DNA of 64,000 nucleotides from Pollenia angustigena (Eukaryota > Arthropoda > Insecta > Diptera > Polleniidae). The stretch spans positions 279,292,067 through 279,356,066 of the forward strand of contig OV884056.1 in NCBI GenBank assembly GCA_930367215.1, in the 5' to 3' direction. Below are positions 52,945 through 63,720 of the stretch, one piece after another. Below the pieces are notes generated by a model. That model saw only the letters and a program-made list of their open reading frames with translations. It did no database searches and was not told the origin of the DNA. Every line of letters begins with the position of its first letter. Within the stretch, counting starts at the first letter, position 1. The position numbers were made by a program, and so were the translations under genes.

Positions 52945-53850
52945 AGCTTTACCCGGTGCGCTTCGCTACACTGCTTTAACCACTTATTCAGTTGAGAGAT
53001 ATTTAATATATGCATCCTATGGGAGGTATTTCCCCCCTGCGCCTACCCGCCTTATTTTTATTTTAAAAAGTGAGGTATACCATAAGAGTGACTTCTACAA
53101 AGTTTGAACATTCTTACTATAAAAGTTCTTAAGATATGCGGTTTTAAACATTGGCGTCCTATGGGGGTAACACTTCCCCCGCTGCTATTTTATTTCAATT
53201 TTGGGGCTCAGAAGATCCTACTAACAAAAGTTCAACAAAATGCGTGCAGCGGCTTTTATTTATATTTCTATATATGAGGGATACTGCTCCTCCTATGTCT
53301 ACCCCGCCCATTTCGATATTGAAATTTATAGTTTACCATAATAATAGCTTTAACCACGTTTGAAGACTCTCCCTTTAAAAGTTCTTCAGCTGAGCGATAT
53401 TTAATATATGCATCCTATGGGAGGTATTTCCCCCCTGCGCCTACCCGCTTTATTTTTATTCTCAAAAGTGTGGTATACCATAAGAGTGACTTCTACAAAG
53501 TTTGAACATTCTTACTATAACAGTTCTTAATATATGCGATATTAAACATTGGCGTCCTATGGGGGGAACCACTTCCAACGCTGCTGTTCTATTTCAATTT
53601 TGGGGCTCAGAAGATCCTACTACCAAAAGTTCAACAAATGCGTGCAGCGGCTCTTAAGATATGCGGTATTTAATATTGGCATCCAATGGGGGTTAGCAAT
53701 TCTCCTGCCCCTATCGAAAAAAATAAGTAGCCTATTTTATTTTAAGGGCTCACATGATGCTACTGTCAAAATTTCAGGAAAATCGGTTCAGTTGTTTAGG
53801 GGTCTATAAGCCAACAAACAAACAAACACTTTTTATTTTTATATATAAAG
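52945..53850 (+). repeat. dispersed arthropod repeat with internal ~400-bp direct duplication
   Basis: Starts CTAGCTTTACCCGGTGCGCT and TCGCTACACTGCTT, ends GAAAATCGGTTCAGTTGTTT, CTATAAGCCAACAAACAAAC and TATTTTTATATATAAAGATT. Two large copies (52993-53235 and 53395-53640) share ATTTAATATATGCATCCTAT, GGGAGGTATTTCCCCCCTGC, GCCTACCCGC, TACCATAAGAGTGACTTCTA, GGGGCTCAGAAGATCCTACT and GCGTGCAGCGGCT. This kind of start and end is common in insect genomes. I do not assign a class. Confidence 0.75.
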
Positions 53851-53854
53851 ATTT

Positions 53855-53905
53855 TTATTCTTTGCTGAGCTGGGGATCAAACCAAATTTTTTATGAAAAA
53901 AGCAT
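53855..53905 (-). mobile_element. SINE 3'-head remnant
   Basis: On minus TTTGATCCCCAGCTCAGCAA matches the box-B/downstream part of the SINE at 47300-47420. Too short to bound. Confidence 0.35.
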
Positions 53906-55859
53906 TTTCCAAATTTTCTTAAAACGGTAGATTTTTAAACTTCAAAGAAATGTTAAACAATCTTATTTTAAAAATTTTGTGAAAACTTTTTGTTTTTAGC
54001 ATTTTTTTAAACATTTTAAAGCCCCAAAAATTCAATTTAGTAACAATAAACAATTCTATCAGCAAAAACAAAACACACTATTTAATACAAACTTAAATAT
54101 TTCAACAATCAGTATGTCGCAAATAAATTTTTAAATGAAACTTATTAATTTCGGAATGTTCTCGCTCATTATTTTCATTGTTTTGCTTTTATTTGAAATT
54201 GTAATCCCACTTACTCGCAAATGTTGAATATTTAACCATAATTGAAAATTTCCATGGTTTCATTTATACAACTCAAATATCCGTAACATCAGGTTTAAGT
54301 TTTTTGTTCATTGTTTTTTTTTTTTTTTTTTTTTGAATTCTTGTTTTATATGACTTTACACAAATACACTTGCACTTACAGAGATTCATATACAATTTGG
54401 CAAGTTGTAGATAATTGATGCCTTGTACTCTCTATAATCACTTTTGCAATATTTATAAGAGTACACACGTACATACAAACAGACAAATGAATGTGTATAA
54501 GTGTATTATTGTCCTCATCATCAACAGGATCAGAAAATTATGTGCGAGTATTTGTGTTTCACATTGCACACACATTGTTGTAAAATGAAGCTTTGCAGCA
54601 AAACATTGTTGTGTTTGAGTGGCTGCTGTGTTGTGTGAGTATGACATATTTTTGCTATTCTTAACATTCATTCACACACACTTTCAATGATAAAGTCGAA
54701 AGTTTGTTTAGTATTTTACATGGCAAATACTTACACACATACGTTTACATGGCAAGTTTACAAAAAAAAATATTTTTGTATAAGTGTCTACTTCTGGATA
54801 TGTAGTATATGTGCCACAATATATGGATGTTAATGTTTTAAAAATGTCATATTAGTTCATATTTGTTTGTGTGCATGCTTTGGAGTCATTTTATCCAATA
54901 CTTACAAACATGTGTATGTATGTAAAAACAAATGTGTAGATTCCCTGAAGGAAACCTGGGTGCAAGTGTCTCCAAGTCACCAGTTTTGTCGGCTATATTA
55001 GTGAAATTGTCAATGAAGTGTCCACACTACATTACATTTGCCACTTTATTTGGCTTTAATACAGTGTTGTCAAAAATGTGGTTGTATTGCTTTATATTAG
55101 TATTAGTGAATAAAGAGACAAGAATTCTTAATAAAAGTAAAAAGCATAAGTTAGCATCCGCCGCATCTGCACTCGTCGCTTGATAATCGTCGACTGAATT
55201 GTGTACTCTCGTGGACTAAATGAAAGACCGTAAGAATGTGTGTAATTTTTGAGCTAGCACAATTGTGCTATGAAATTGAATAAATTTGACATCAATGCTT
55301 TAATACGAAAAAGATTTTATCAATAACAACTGAGAAGTGCAATTCTTATAAAAGTTGAAGAAATAATAAAAAAAAGTTGTTATGATTTCATATTCTTACA
55401 AAAAGTGTAGACTACTTTTACTACTTCCAATGTCTACTTATGTTCCCAAAGGAACTACCTAGTCAGTACCTAGTCAATAGTACCAACGTCAGTGATAGAT
55501 TTCCAATGACACGCAATTGTTAAATGTTTATAGTTTATAGGAAATGTTTATAGTGAGGTACAAAAGGTTATAAGTACTGGTGACTGTGTCAATAGTGAAT
55601 CAGTACAGATTCACTAGTAACATTTCCTGCAGGGTTACAACACCCTCGCATCTCTTGTACATTTAGATGATGATGAATTTTTTCCTATTCTCAAACAAAT
55701 TACAATACAATGTTTGGACTATCGATGTGTCATTAGAATATGGAGGATTCCATAAAAACGTTAAAATTGTTAAATCAATATAAAAAAAATCTTAAATTAA
55801 GTCCTTTTTCAAGTCCAAATTTGCACAAAATGTTTCAATAAATTGTCAAAAGAAATATT
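53906..55859. other. AT-rich stretch, no supported gene
   Basis: 54930-55190 and 55400-55640 are a little more complex (TTCCAATGWCW motifs, GGAACTACCTAGTCAGTACC) and may be decayed elements. No ends could be paired. Confidence 0.3.
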
Positions 55860-56447
55860 CACCCGTATAACGTAAGTCGACTTAAGACGGCAACGAGACA
55901 ATAATTGTATATTGCTACTCGTACATGACAATCAGCGATTGCTGCTTATAGTATTTCCTACGTCAGTTTTATGTCGACGTCGAGTATAATTGACTCTGTT
56001 TCAGTAGACAGTAAATTTTGCAACGACTTGAATAAAAGTTAAGGAAATTTTAGCTAGAAAGTAATAATTATATTAAATACGTGCAAAATAAAAAAAAAAA
56101 AAATTAAAAACAACACGTCGATACGAATTTTAGGCGTAATTGCGAAAATTTGTCCAAAAGTTTTCCAAGAATCTGTGTTTTAGGTATCAAAAGTAAAAAA
56201 TGTTTACTTCGGCCAAATGCCCATTATAGAAGTGTTAACAACAATTTTTGTTTATTTTAATACAAAATTATTTAAAAAAAAATTAACAAAAACAAAATTA
56301 TTAGTGATGATTTTTTTCTGTCAGATTTTCGATAACAAGTCGACATCGGCGCAACATTCGTAGAAAATACCAAACTTAGGTGAAGTGACGGAGTCGTCGC
56401 TCTGGATCTGATTAAGAACATCTACAACGACTTACATAATAAGGGTA
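55860..56447. mobile_element. CACCC-TIR MITE, copy 3
   Basis: Left CACCCGTATAACGTAAGTCG and, on minus, right TACCCTTATTATGTAAGTCG are inverted; ATT and AAT flank. The core has GTCGACGTCGA-type palindromes. It abuts the mariner-like relic that follows. Confidence 0.6.
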
Positions 56448-56454
56448 AATGGCT

Positions 56455-57105
56455 TTCATAATAAAGGTTGGTCCAACAATAATGCACAATGTCAATTGTG
56501 AATCGCACCTTAAGATCAGGTTTTTTGCCCAACTTAATTTGGCATTTCTTTGTTTCAGTGTTTTACAAATTCAACCATCGAGAGAGAGGTATACAATTGA
56601 GCAGCGCGTTAAGATTGTTGAAGCCTTTTTCGAAAATGGGCGTTCAAATCAAAATGCATTTCGTGCACTTCGTGATTTGTTTGGTCAGCATAATCGACCA
56701 AATGTATCCACAATCGGGAGAATTGTGCGCAAATTTCAACAAACCGGTTCTGTAGGAAATGTGAAAGCACCTGTGCATGCTCGCCTAGTTCGTTTGTGGG
56801 CTGGTCTGCGTCAGCAGTTAACGTGAATGGTATTCGCTATAGCGGGATAATAACAGACTACTTCTGTGGTTCCAACAGGGTGGTGCCACACAGCCAACGA
56901 AAAAATGGCTCTTCTGCGAGATATTAAAAGGCCGTGTTATATCACGTCTTGGCGAAGTTAATTGGCCGCTAGATCATGTGATTTGACACCGTTGGACTTC
57001 TTTCTTTGGGGATATTGAAAAGAAAAAGTGTATATCAATAAGCCAAGAACAATTCAAGAGCTAAAGGGTGAGATAATTCGACACAATAACGACATTGAAA
57101 ATATG
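56455..57105 (+). mobile_element. mariner-like (IS630/Tc1) relic, second subfamily
   Basis: Translated blocks: RYTIEQRVKIVEAFFENGRS, NQNAFRALRDLFGQHNRPNV, STIGRIVRKFQQTGSVGNVK and APVHARLVR (N-terminal DNA-binding domain, nearly intact), then a jump to WAG and VNGIRY-like codons, QQGGATQPTKKWLFCEI-like remnants, a decayed VNWPLDHVI region, LTPLDFFLWGY (third catalytic Asp region, near 56987) and KEKVYINKPRTIQELKGEII (near 57022). Most of the catalytic core is deleted and frames shift. GGTTGGTCCAACAATAATGC near 56466 may be the left end. The right end is lost in the tandem array. Confidence 0.8.
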
Positions 57106-57109
57106 CACC

Positions 57110-57768
57110 ATTTTTTCTTTTAAAAATTTGCAGAAAACTTCTACTAAGAATTTTACACAAATTTATAACAAAGTTTTAACATAAATTTACACAAGTGCTT
57201 GTTTTATTAATGGAGACATAAATTTCTTTTAGATATTTTGTTCAAATAATAAAAGTTGGTTTTTTTATTCGAACTTTTCTTTTTAGTACAAATTTATGAC
57301 AAAAACTTAACAAATTTTTTGCAGAGATTTTACACAAATTTTATCTAGAAATTGAAAGAAGTTTCTCAAGTAAATTCCTTGTAAAAACTTATACAAATTT
57401 CTTATAGAACAATTACACAAGGTTTTTATGAACATTTTCACAAATTATCTTAAAGAAATTAACACGAGTTTTTTGTACAAATTTACACAAATTTCTTCTA
57501 GAAGTCAGTACAAGTCTCTTATAGCAATTTACATAAATTCCTAATAAACACTTACACAAATTTTCTTGTAGATATATTGCCCAAAGCTGAAATACAAATT
57601 TTTATACAAATTTATTTTAGAAATTAACACAAATATCTTAAAGAAATTAACACATATTTCTCATACAAATTTATAGAAACTTCATGTAGAATTTGCACAA
57701 GTTTCTCATAGAAATTGATACAAATTTCTTTAAAAAAAATTGTTTACAAGATATTTGCACTAGTTTTA
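57110..57768 (+). repeat. tandem array of ~23-30-bp ACACAAATTTCTTANAGAAATT units, left part
   Basis: Diverged units of the array that is best preserved at 58900-59060; interrupted by the element at 57771-58822. Confidence 0.75.
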
Positions 57769-57770
57769 TA

Positions 57771-58822
57771 CACTCATAGAAAAGTGCATCTTCATATTGA
57801 TGATGCTTTAACATCAGAATTATGACATCAATGTTATTAAAAATGGCATCAATGAGGTAAAAAGTGACATCAATTCAATGACGAACGTCATCATAAAATT
57901 TTGTCATATTTTATGCATCATCTATGCTATGACTACAGTGACATCAATTTGATGCCACATTTTGTTTATTATTTACATTATTTTTATCTATTTAAAAAGG
58001 AAAATAAGAAGCAAAAATTCCCATATACTATTTGTTTAAATTGGTTAAATACATCAAATTCTCAAAGTGGAATGTTTACGAAATCCATATCGGGCGTGCT
58101 GCTGGTGTGTTATAATTGAGAGGTCGTCTGTTAACAAAGGGCGGAATACAACAAAAGTGAAACAAACATGTGTAACGAATAAATAAATAATAATTTTCTC
58201 TCACTTTCACTTAACCCGGCAATTCCCATACCTTCAGTAATGAAAAAATTTGATTTTTCTTTATAATAATATAAATAAAAAATCAAATTAAAAAAAATTT
58301 GCTGATACCGATTTTATAAGGGTGCCACTTACATTTGACACTGGGCAAAATTTACTACATATTTTTAACATTCGGCTGGGAAAGTGATCGAAGTAAGCTT
58401 CATTTTTGTCTCCATCTCTCCATCCATAAGAGGGTACAGTATGATTCACCAGGGTCACGCCCAGCCTCTAATATTTCTATTATCGCTTTTGCTGATCTTC
58501 GTCATCTATATGTAACACTCGGAATTGCCGTGATAAGGAAATCCCAATGACTTAATTTAATGACAGTTTGTCCTTAAATTGAGCCTAATGAGTCTTTGCT
58601 CCGATGTTACTGAGTCATCGCACTGATGACATTTTTTTCTAAACTGACTCCGATTTGTCATTTCTGTGGTGCCGATATGTCATTCTATAGATGACTTGAT
58701 TTCACCTGATGACAGTTTGGCCAAGTGGCGTTAAGGCCGATATCATGTGGTCAAAAACGAGGACACTTGTCATAGTTCTGATGTCGAAATACATCAGCTT
58801 TATGACACCTGTTTCATCAGTG
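57771..58822. mobile_element. TA-flanked element with ATGACATCA-rich arms
   Basis: CACTCATAGAAAAGTGCATC (left) and CACTGATGAAACAGGTGTCA (minus, right) are imperfect inverted ends; TA is on both sides (57769-57770, 58823-58824). ACATCAGAATTATGACATCA on the left pairs with TGTCATAGTTCTGATGTCGA on the right. GACATCAATTTGATG, GTCATCA and related motifs fill both arms. It interrupts the tandem array. No transposase. Confidence 0.75.
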
Positions 58823-58824
58823 TA

Positions 58825-59232
58825 CAGATTTTTACACAAGTTTCTCTTAGAAATTGACTCAAATTTCATGTAGGAATTTGCACAAATTTGTAGTTAAAAT
58901 TTATACAAATTTCCTTAAGAAATTTACACAAATTTTCTTAAGAAATTTACACAAATTTTCTTAAGAAATTTACACAAATTTACTTAAGAAACTTACACAA
59001 ATTTCCTTAAGAAATTTACACAAATTTCCCTACGAAATTAACAAAAATTTCCTTAAGAAATTTAGAAAAATTTCCTAAAAAAAAATGTACACAATTTTCC
59101 TTAAGAAATGTACACAATTTTCCTTAAGAAATGTACACAAATTTCCTTAAGTTAAGTTTACACAAATTACTTTTTGAAATTTGCACAAATTTTACACAAA
59201 TTTCTTACACAAGTTTCTTATAAAATCTTTTT
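58825..59232 (+). repeat. tandem array, 23-bp units with CTTAAG, right part
   Basis: At 58920-59000 the unit AAATTTACACAAATTTTCTTAAG (shown here as AAATTTACACAAATTT + TCTTAAG) repeats exactly at 23-bp spacing; further units are variants. The unit carries two palindromes (AAATTT and CTTAAG). Confidence 0.85.
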
Positions 59233-60899
59233 AGATCTTTTAAAAATATAAAAAATATCTTTGTAAATTTTGCATTTCGAGTTTTTATCGAATTTTTATT
59301 GAAACCTATTCAATTTGCACTTTGTGTAAACACAAATTCGATTTCCCCATATATTTGATAAAGTTTGTATATATTTTTTTAACATTTTTTTCCTCTAGTA
59401 AATATATAGAAATTCAAATAACTTTTTGTCACTGTTGGTGACATTTCACTTAAAATTATTTTAATTAAGGAACAAATGAATTTTTTGTTTTTCGTTGTCT
59501 GTTTGTTGTCCATCATCATTTGCAATGAAAATAAAATAAAAAAAAATCGTGGAATTTCCTATAACTCGTATTAAAATTAAACGAAATGGGGTTTATGAAT
59601 TCCATTTTAACGCTTTTATATTTCTATCAAAATCCGCCAGCCCATTCTTTCCTTCAACTGCTGTTGTCTATTCACAAAAAAATTAGGGGAAATCTTCAAT
59701 ATCCTGTTTTAGGCTTACATATTTCAAATGTCCTTGCTAAAATGTACTTGCAAGTCAAAGCAAGCCTTTAGCAAAAGTTTAGCATAAAGTACTGGACGTA
59801 GAGTACAATGCAATTGCCACCAACCACTTAAATATACGAATTGAAAACTCATGGTCAAACAACTACTGAATTTACTCACTCCTAGATTCGGCTCGATATC
59901 CATAAGAACATATAAAAATGAAAAATGTCATTTGCAAGCTAAAACTCTTAATCAAACTCATATAGAGAATCAATGACCAAACATATCATCAATAGATAAC
60001 TACACACAGCCACACACTCATCTTCACATACAACTAAATATCTTTAACAATGTATGCATGCATGGGAGTTTTTTTTTGCAATTGGATGTGTGTGTGTGTG
60101 ATTTTGTATCATAAATGTATTTATGCATGGCAGATACTTTCAACCACCCATGACATTACAAATAGTCAACGTCATTTACCAAACCAAACTAAACACATCC
60201 ATATCCTTCAGATAGTCATGCAAACAGTTTGTTAGAGTGTGTTAGAATGTCCATATCCTTGATTGTATTATGATTGTTTTTTTATGTAGTAATGAAATGG
60301 TTGCTTGAGATTTCTGCATGATTTCTATTTCACTTTTTTTCTAATTTGTTCCCTCTCCTGCGTTCCTTTCCCTTAAATTTTTTTATCGATTATCTATACA
60401 GAGTTTTGATTTTATTTGGAATTTTCTATAGGCATTTAGAGTACATTTCAGATTTTTCCATGATGGAAATTTAATATTTTAGACCAAAACAAAAAATAAT
60501 TTTTAAAGTGAATTGCAAAGAACCACATAATTTAAAGGTGCATAACTACACAAACAATATTATCAACCGCATACACACATTCGTGTATAGAATAATGTGT
60601 ATGTGTGTGAGCGTGTGTGCGTGTATTTATGATTTAGAAAATTCACTGACATAGACAAAATGTGGTACACCCTCAGATTTATTATAAACCACATTTATTA
60701 TTGTGTCCTGTCCTTAATTTATCTTAAGTTTGGCAGTTGGGCTAAACTTCTGTTTCGGAGAAAATTTGATTTGATTTATTTAAACTTGTTTAAGGCATTT
60801 GGTAAAAAAAAGGACGATAGAAAATTTTAGATAATAAATAGGAGTTCTAAGAAAGGCCATAAATTAACTCAATTATTTGGACTTATACCTTTTTAATAT
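59233..60899. other. AT-rich stretch with GT microsatellites
   Basis: (GT)n runs lie near 60087-60100 and 60597-60625. No gene or transposon was recognised; open frames are short and lack domains. Confidence 0.35.
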
Positions 60900-61395
60900 T
60901 TCATATAAAATTTTAAATTTATTCTTAGAAGATTTTTCTTTAAAGTTAACACAATTTTTTTCCTAATAATTCCAATTAATTTACAAAAAATTTCTTATAA
61001 AATTAACACAAATTATGTAATAAATTTTTTTTAAAATTTTCCAAGATTTATAATAAAGTTATTACTTATGCAATTTTCTAACAAAACTTTCACAATCTTT
61101 CTTATAAATTGAACGTAGACATTTTTACAAAATTTGCACTCATTTTTTATAAATAATAAACATCATTTATTTGTAAGATTTACACAAATTTGTTTAAAAA
61201 ATTTTCACAAATTTACTAATTAAACTGACTACAAAAATTTTAAAGATATTTTGAATTTTGAAATTTAAGCAAACTTTTTAATAAAATCCATTAAAACTTT
61301 CGTATAAAATTTTCTGTTTTAATTTGCACAAATTTTCTTAGATTTTTTCAGAAAATTTGCACAAAACTTCTTAGATTTTTTTCAGAAAATTTTCT
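60900..61395 (+). repeat. decayed array of TTACACAAATTT-like units
   Basis: Units ACACAAATTTNTTANAAAATTT resemble those of the 57110-59232 array but are much more diverged. Confidence 0.55.
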
Positions 61396-61419
61396 GGGGA
61401 ATAAAGGAAAAGATAAACT

Positions 61420-61682
61420 GATTGTTTGTTGTTGGTATTTTGTTAAAGCTTCAATATCGTTGCAAATAAAATTTTAGTGTTTTTATAATTCCCATTTATT
61501 CTACAGTTTTATTTGCATAATATCTTTAGCGTTTCTAAAGTTTTTGGGTAAAGATTTCCTGTTGATCTGGCAACTAGTGAAATGTTCACAGTAATTAGCT
61601 TAAGCTCCAATAATAAATTTCAGGGTATTTATCAGGAATGGAAATTGGGAATAAAGCACAACAATAAAATCTTATTTGTTTT
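61420..61682 (+). mobile_element. GATGATCTGGCCTAAG-family MITE, copy 7
   Basis: TTGTTTGTTGTTGGTATTTT, AGTTTTATTTGCATAATATC, GATTTCCTGTTGATCTGGCA, CCAATAATAAATTTCAGGGT and GGAAATTGGGAATAAAGCAC in family order. The left terminal repeat is lost. Confidence 0.75.
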
Positions 61683-61784
61683 CTACCAAAGTTTTCTGAT
61701 AAAAGTAATAAGGACTACTAATCAAATTTACAGAAATTTTCTTTCATTTCTTTTTTGTAAAATTCACAAAAATGTTCATCTAAA

Positions 61785-62275
61785 GAGACAAAATGAAGTG
61801 CAATGTCATCTTGGTCCTTACTATGAGGCCAATAGCCGAGTACTGCACGAAAATATAATTGGTGGCATAGTTGTATATAGAAAGGGCGTTAGCCAGGTCT
61901 GTGTGTTATCAACTCTAAAAGGGCCAATGTCAATATTTTGCTGTTTTGAGTTAATCGTTTCATTATGTATATTATTTTACTCTTTTATATTTTTCTGTAA
62001 CAGCCAATGTCTAAGTTAACCCAGAACAGTTTAATGAGGTTTTTTAGACATTTGCTGATACAAAAAAATAAAAGAGAGTAAAACAGTACACATAATGAAA
62101 CCATTAACTCAAAACAGCAAAGTATTGACATTGGCCCTTTTAGCACCAAGCCACAGATTTAATATCGTACTTGACGTCATTATGGCAAATGCAAACCGTA
62201 CCAATAAAGGCGTTAGTTGGGGACTGCAGGGATGTTTCGGAGACCTCGATTACTCTGACGATGTAAGACAAAGTC
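61785..62275 (+). mobile_element. LINE RT fragment (RTE/CR1-like) split by a hairpin element
   Basis: Before the break: RVLHENIIGGIVVYRKGVSQ then VCVLSTL (the GVxQGCxLSP block). After it: FNIVLDVIMANANRTNKGVS, WGLQGCFGDLDYSDDV (palm motif, Y-x-DD with Ser). Both parts are in line with one another once 61918-62140 is removed. The rest of the element is missing. It ends just before the SINE at 62293. Confidence 0.75.
61918..62140. mobile_element. hairpin MITE with AAAGGGCCAATGTCAATA ends and TA flanks
   Basis: Left AAAGGGCCAATGTCAATATT, TTGCTGTTTTGAGTTAAT and CATTATGTATATTATTTTAC pair with right GTAAAACAGTACACATAATG, ATTAACTCAAAACAGCAAAG and TATTGACATTGGCCCTTT. Arms are about 95 bp and the loop about 30 bp. 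TA is on both sides (61916-61917, 62141-62142). The host RT block continues directly outside. Confidence 0.85.
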
Positions 62276-62292
62276 CGTATGAAAGAGGAAAG

Positions 62293-62425
62293 CCCGGTAG
62301 GCTAGCTGGTAGTGAGCGAGTCTATCAGCGCCGGGGTTGCGGGTTCGATACCCGCCAGAGACGGGGTTCTTTCCTGGAGATAAGCGTATAGCTTTGCGGG
62401 AATAGCTAAGGGAATAAAAAAAACG
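62293..62425 (+). mobile_element. tRNA-derived SINE (GGTAGNCTAGCTGGTAGTGA family), copy 2
   Basis: CCGGTAGGCTAGCTGGTAGT (box A), GAGCGAGTCTATCAGCGCCG and GGGTTGCGGGTTCGATACCC (perfect box B GGTTCGATACC) with GCCAGAGACGG, then a short body to GGGAATAAAAAAAA. The same head is at 49571-49642 on minus. An acceptor stem does not form, so it is not a working tRNA. Confidence 0.75.
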
Positions 62426-62459
62426 ATTATGGTAAAAAATGTTCGCAAGACATTAAAGG

Positions 62460-63720
62460 GTTAAAAATCGTACCTATTTTTGGTACTTCTTTCACAAAAC
62501 AGTTTTCTCCATTTGATACTTCAATGGGTAGAAAAAAGTATCAAAAAGGGAATGTATGGGAAATTAAATTAATTTTTTTGACTTTTCCTTTCTGCATGTG
62601 TTAATTTTTAAATTCCTATAATATTGAACTAAGAATAATGAAATTATAGATGCAGGGCCCTAAGTGTTAAGAACCAATAAGATGCAAAATATTGGCACTT
62701 TTTTGTTCTACAAATGGTACTTTTTTTAATTTTCTTTAATATTGGACCTAGAAACATAAAATTAAGCATGCATTGCCCTGACTGTGTAAAAATCTATAAG
62801 AGAAAACTTGTTGGTACTTTTTTGTTATTCAACTGGCACTTTTTGAAAATACTTAAAATTGAACCTAGAAACATAAAATTAAACATGCAACCGGGTGAAG
62901 AGAAGAGAAAACTTTTTGGATATTTTTTGTTCTTCAACTGGTACTTTTCGAATTTTCTTTTTGTTGGACCTAAAAAACATAAGATTAAAATTTTCTTTGA
63001 AGATTTTTAAAATTTAACATTCCATTTAGTGAAATATTACAAAAAGATCTTGTTCACAAATTTGCTCAAGTTTTCTATTTAAGTTGATTAAATTGGACCC
63101 ATTCAAATGAAGAGAAATTGTTATTTTAAACATTTTAAACTTATTTTTTAAATTTTCTATTAGGATTTTTCGAATGGTCTAGTTATATTCGAATACTTTT
63201 CAAATATGTAATACAATATTATGTTTTTAAAACGAAGCAACCATCTAACAGAAAACTTGTTGGTACTTTTTTGTTATTCAGCTGGTACTTTTTGAATTTA
63301 CTTTGTGTTGGACCTAGAAACATAAAACTAAGCATGCAACCGGGTAAAGAGAAGAGAAAACTTTTTTGTACCTTTAAGTTCTTCAACTGGTACTTTTTGA
63401 ATTTTCTTTTTGTTGGACCTTAAAACATAAGATTAAATTTCAATAAGTTTTCTTTGAAGATATTTAGAATGTTGCATTCAATTTTGTGAAATGTTTCAAA
63501 AATATCTTGTATACAAATTTGCCCAAGTTTTCTATTTAAGTTGATCAAATTGGATCGATTTAAATGAAGAGAAATTGTTATTTTAAACATTTGGAACTTT
63601 TTTTTTAAATTTTCTATTAGGATTTTTCCAATGCTCTAGTAATATTCCAATACTTTTCAAATATCTAATACAATATTATATTATTAAAACGAAGCAACTA
63701 TCTAACAGTTGTGTTAACGA
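62460..63720 (+). repeat. satellite with ~110-bp units and ~450-bp higher-order period
   Basis: Basic units: GGACCTAGAAACATAAAATT, AAGCATGCAACCGGGTRAAG, AGAAGAGAAAACTTTTTGG, TACTTTTTTGTTCTTCAACT and GGTACTTTTTGAATTTTCTT. A larger unit (about 62799-63249 and 63250-63700) repeats, with the same GAAAACTTGTTGGTACTTTT start and the same AACGAAGCAACYATCTAACA end. The 98-codon open frame inside is a product of this periodicity. Confidence 0.8.

Noticed and set aside
62293..62365. functional tRNA gene
   Set aside because: Boxes A and B are good, but no acceptor stem forms and a related head elsewhere has a SINE tail.
62714..63010. 98-codon open frame with repeated GPRNIKLSM/EPRNIKLNM
   Set aside because: The protein repeat reflects the DNA satellite period; the frame is lost in the next higher-order unit.
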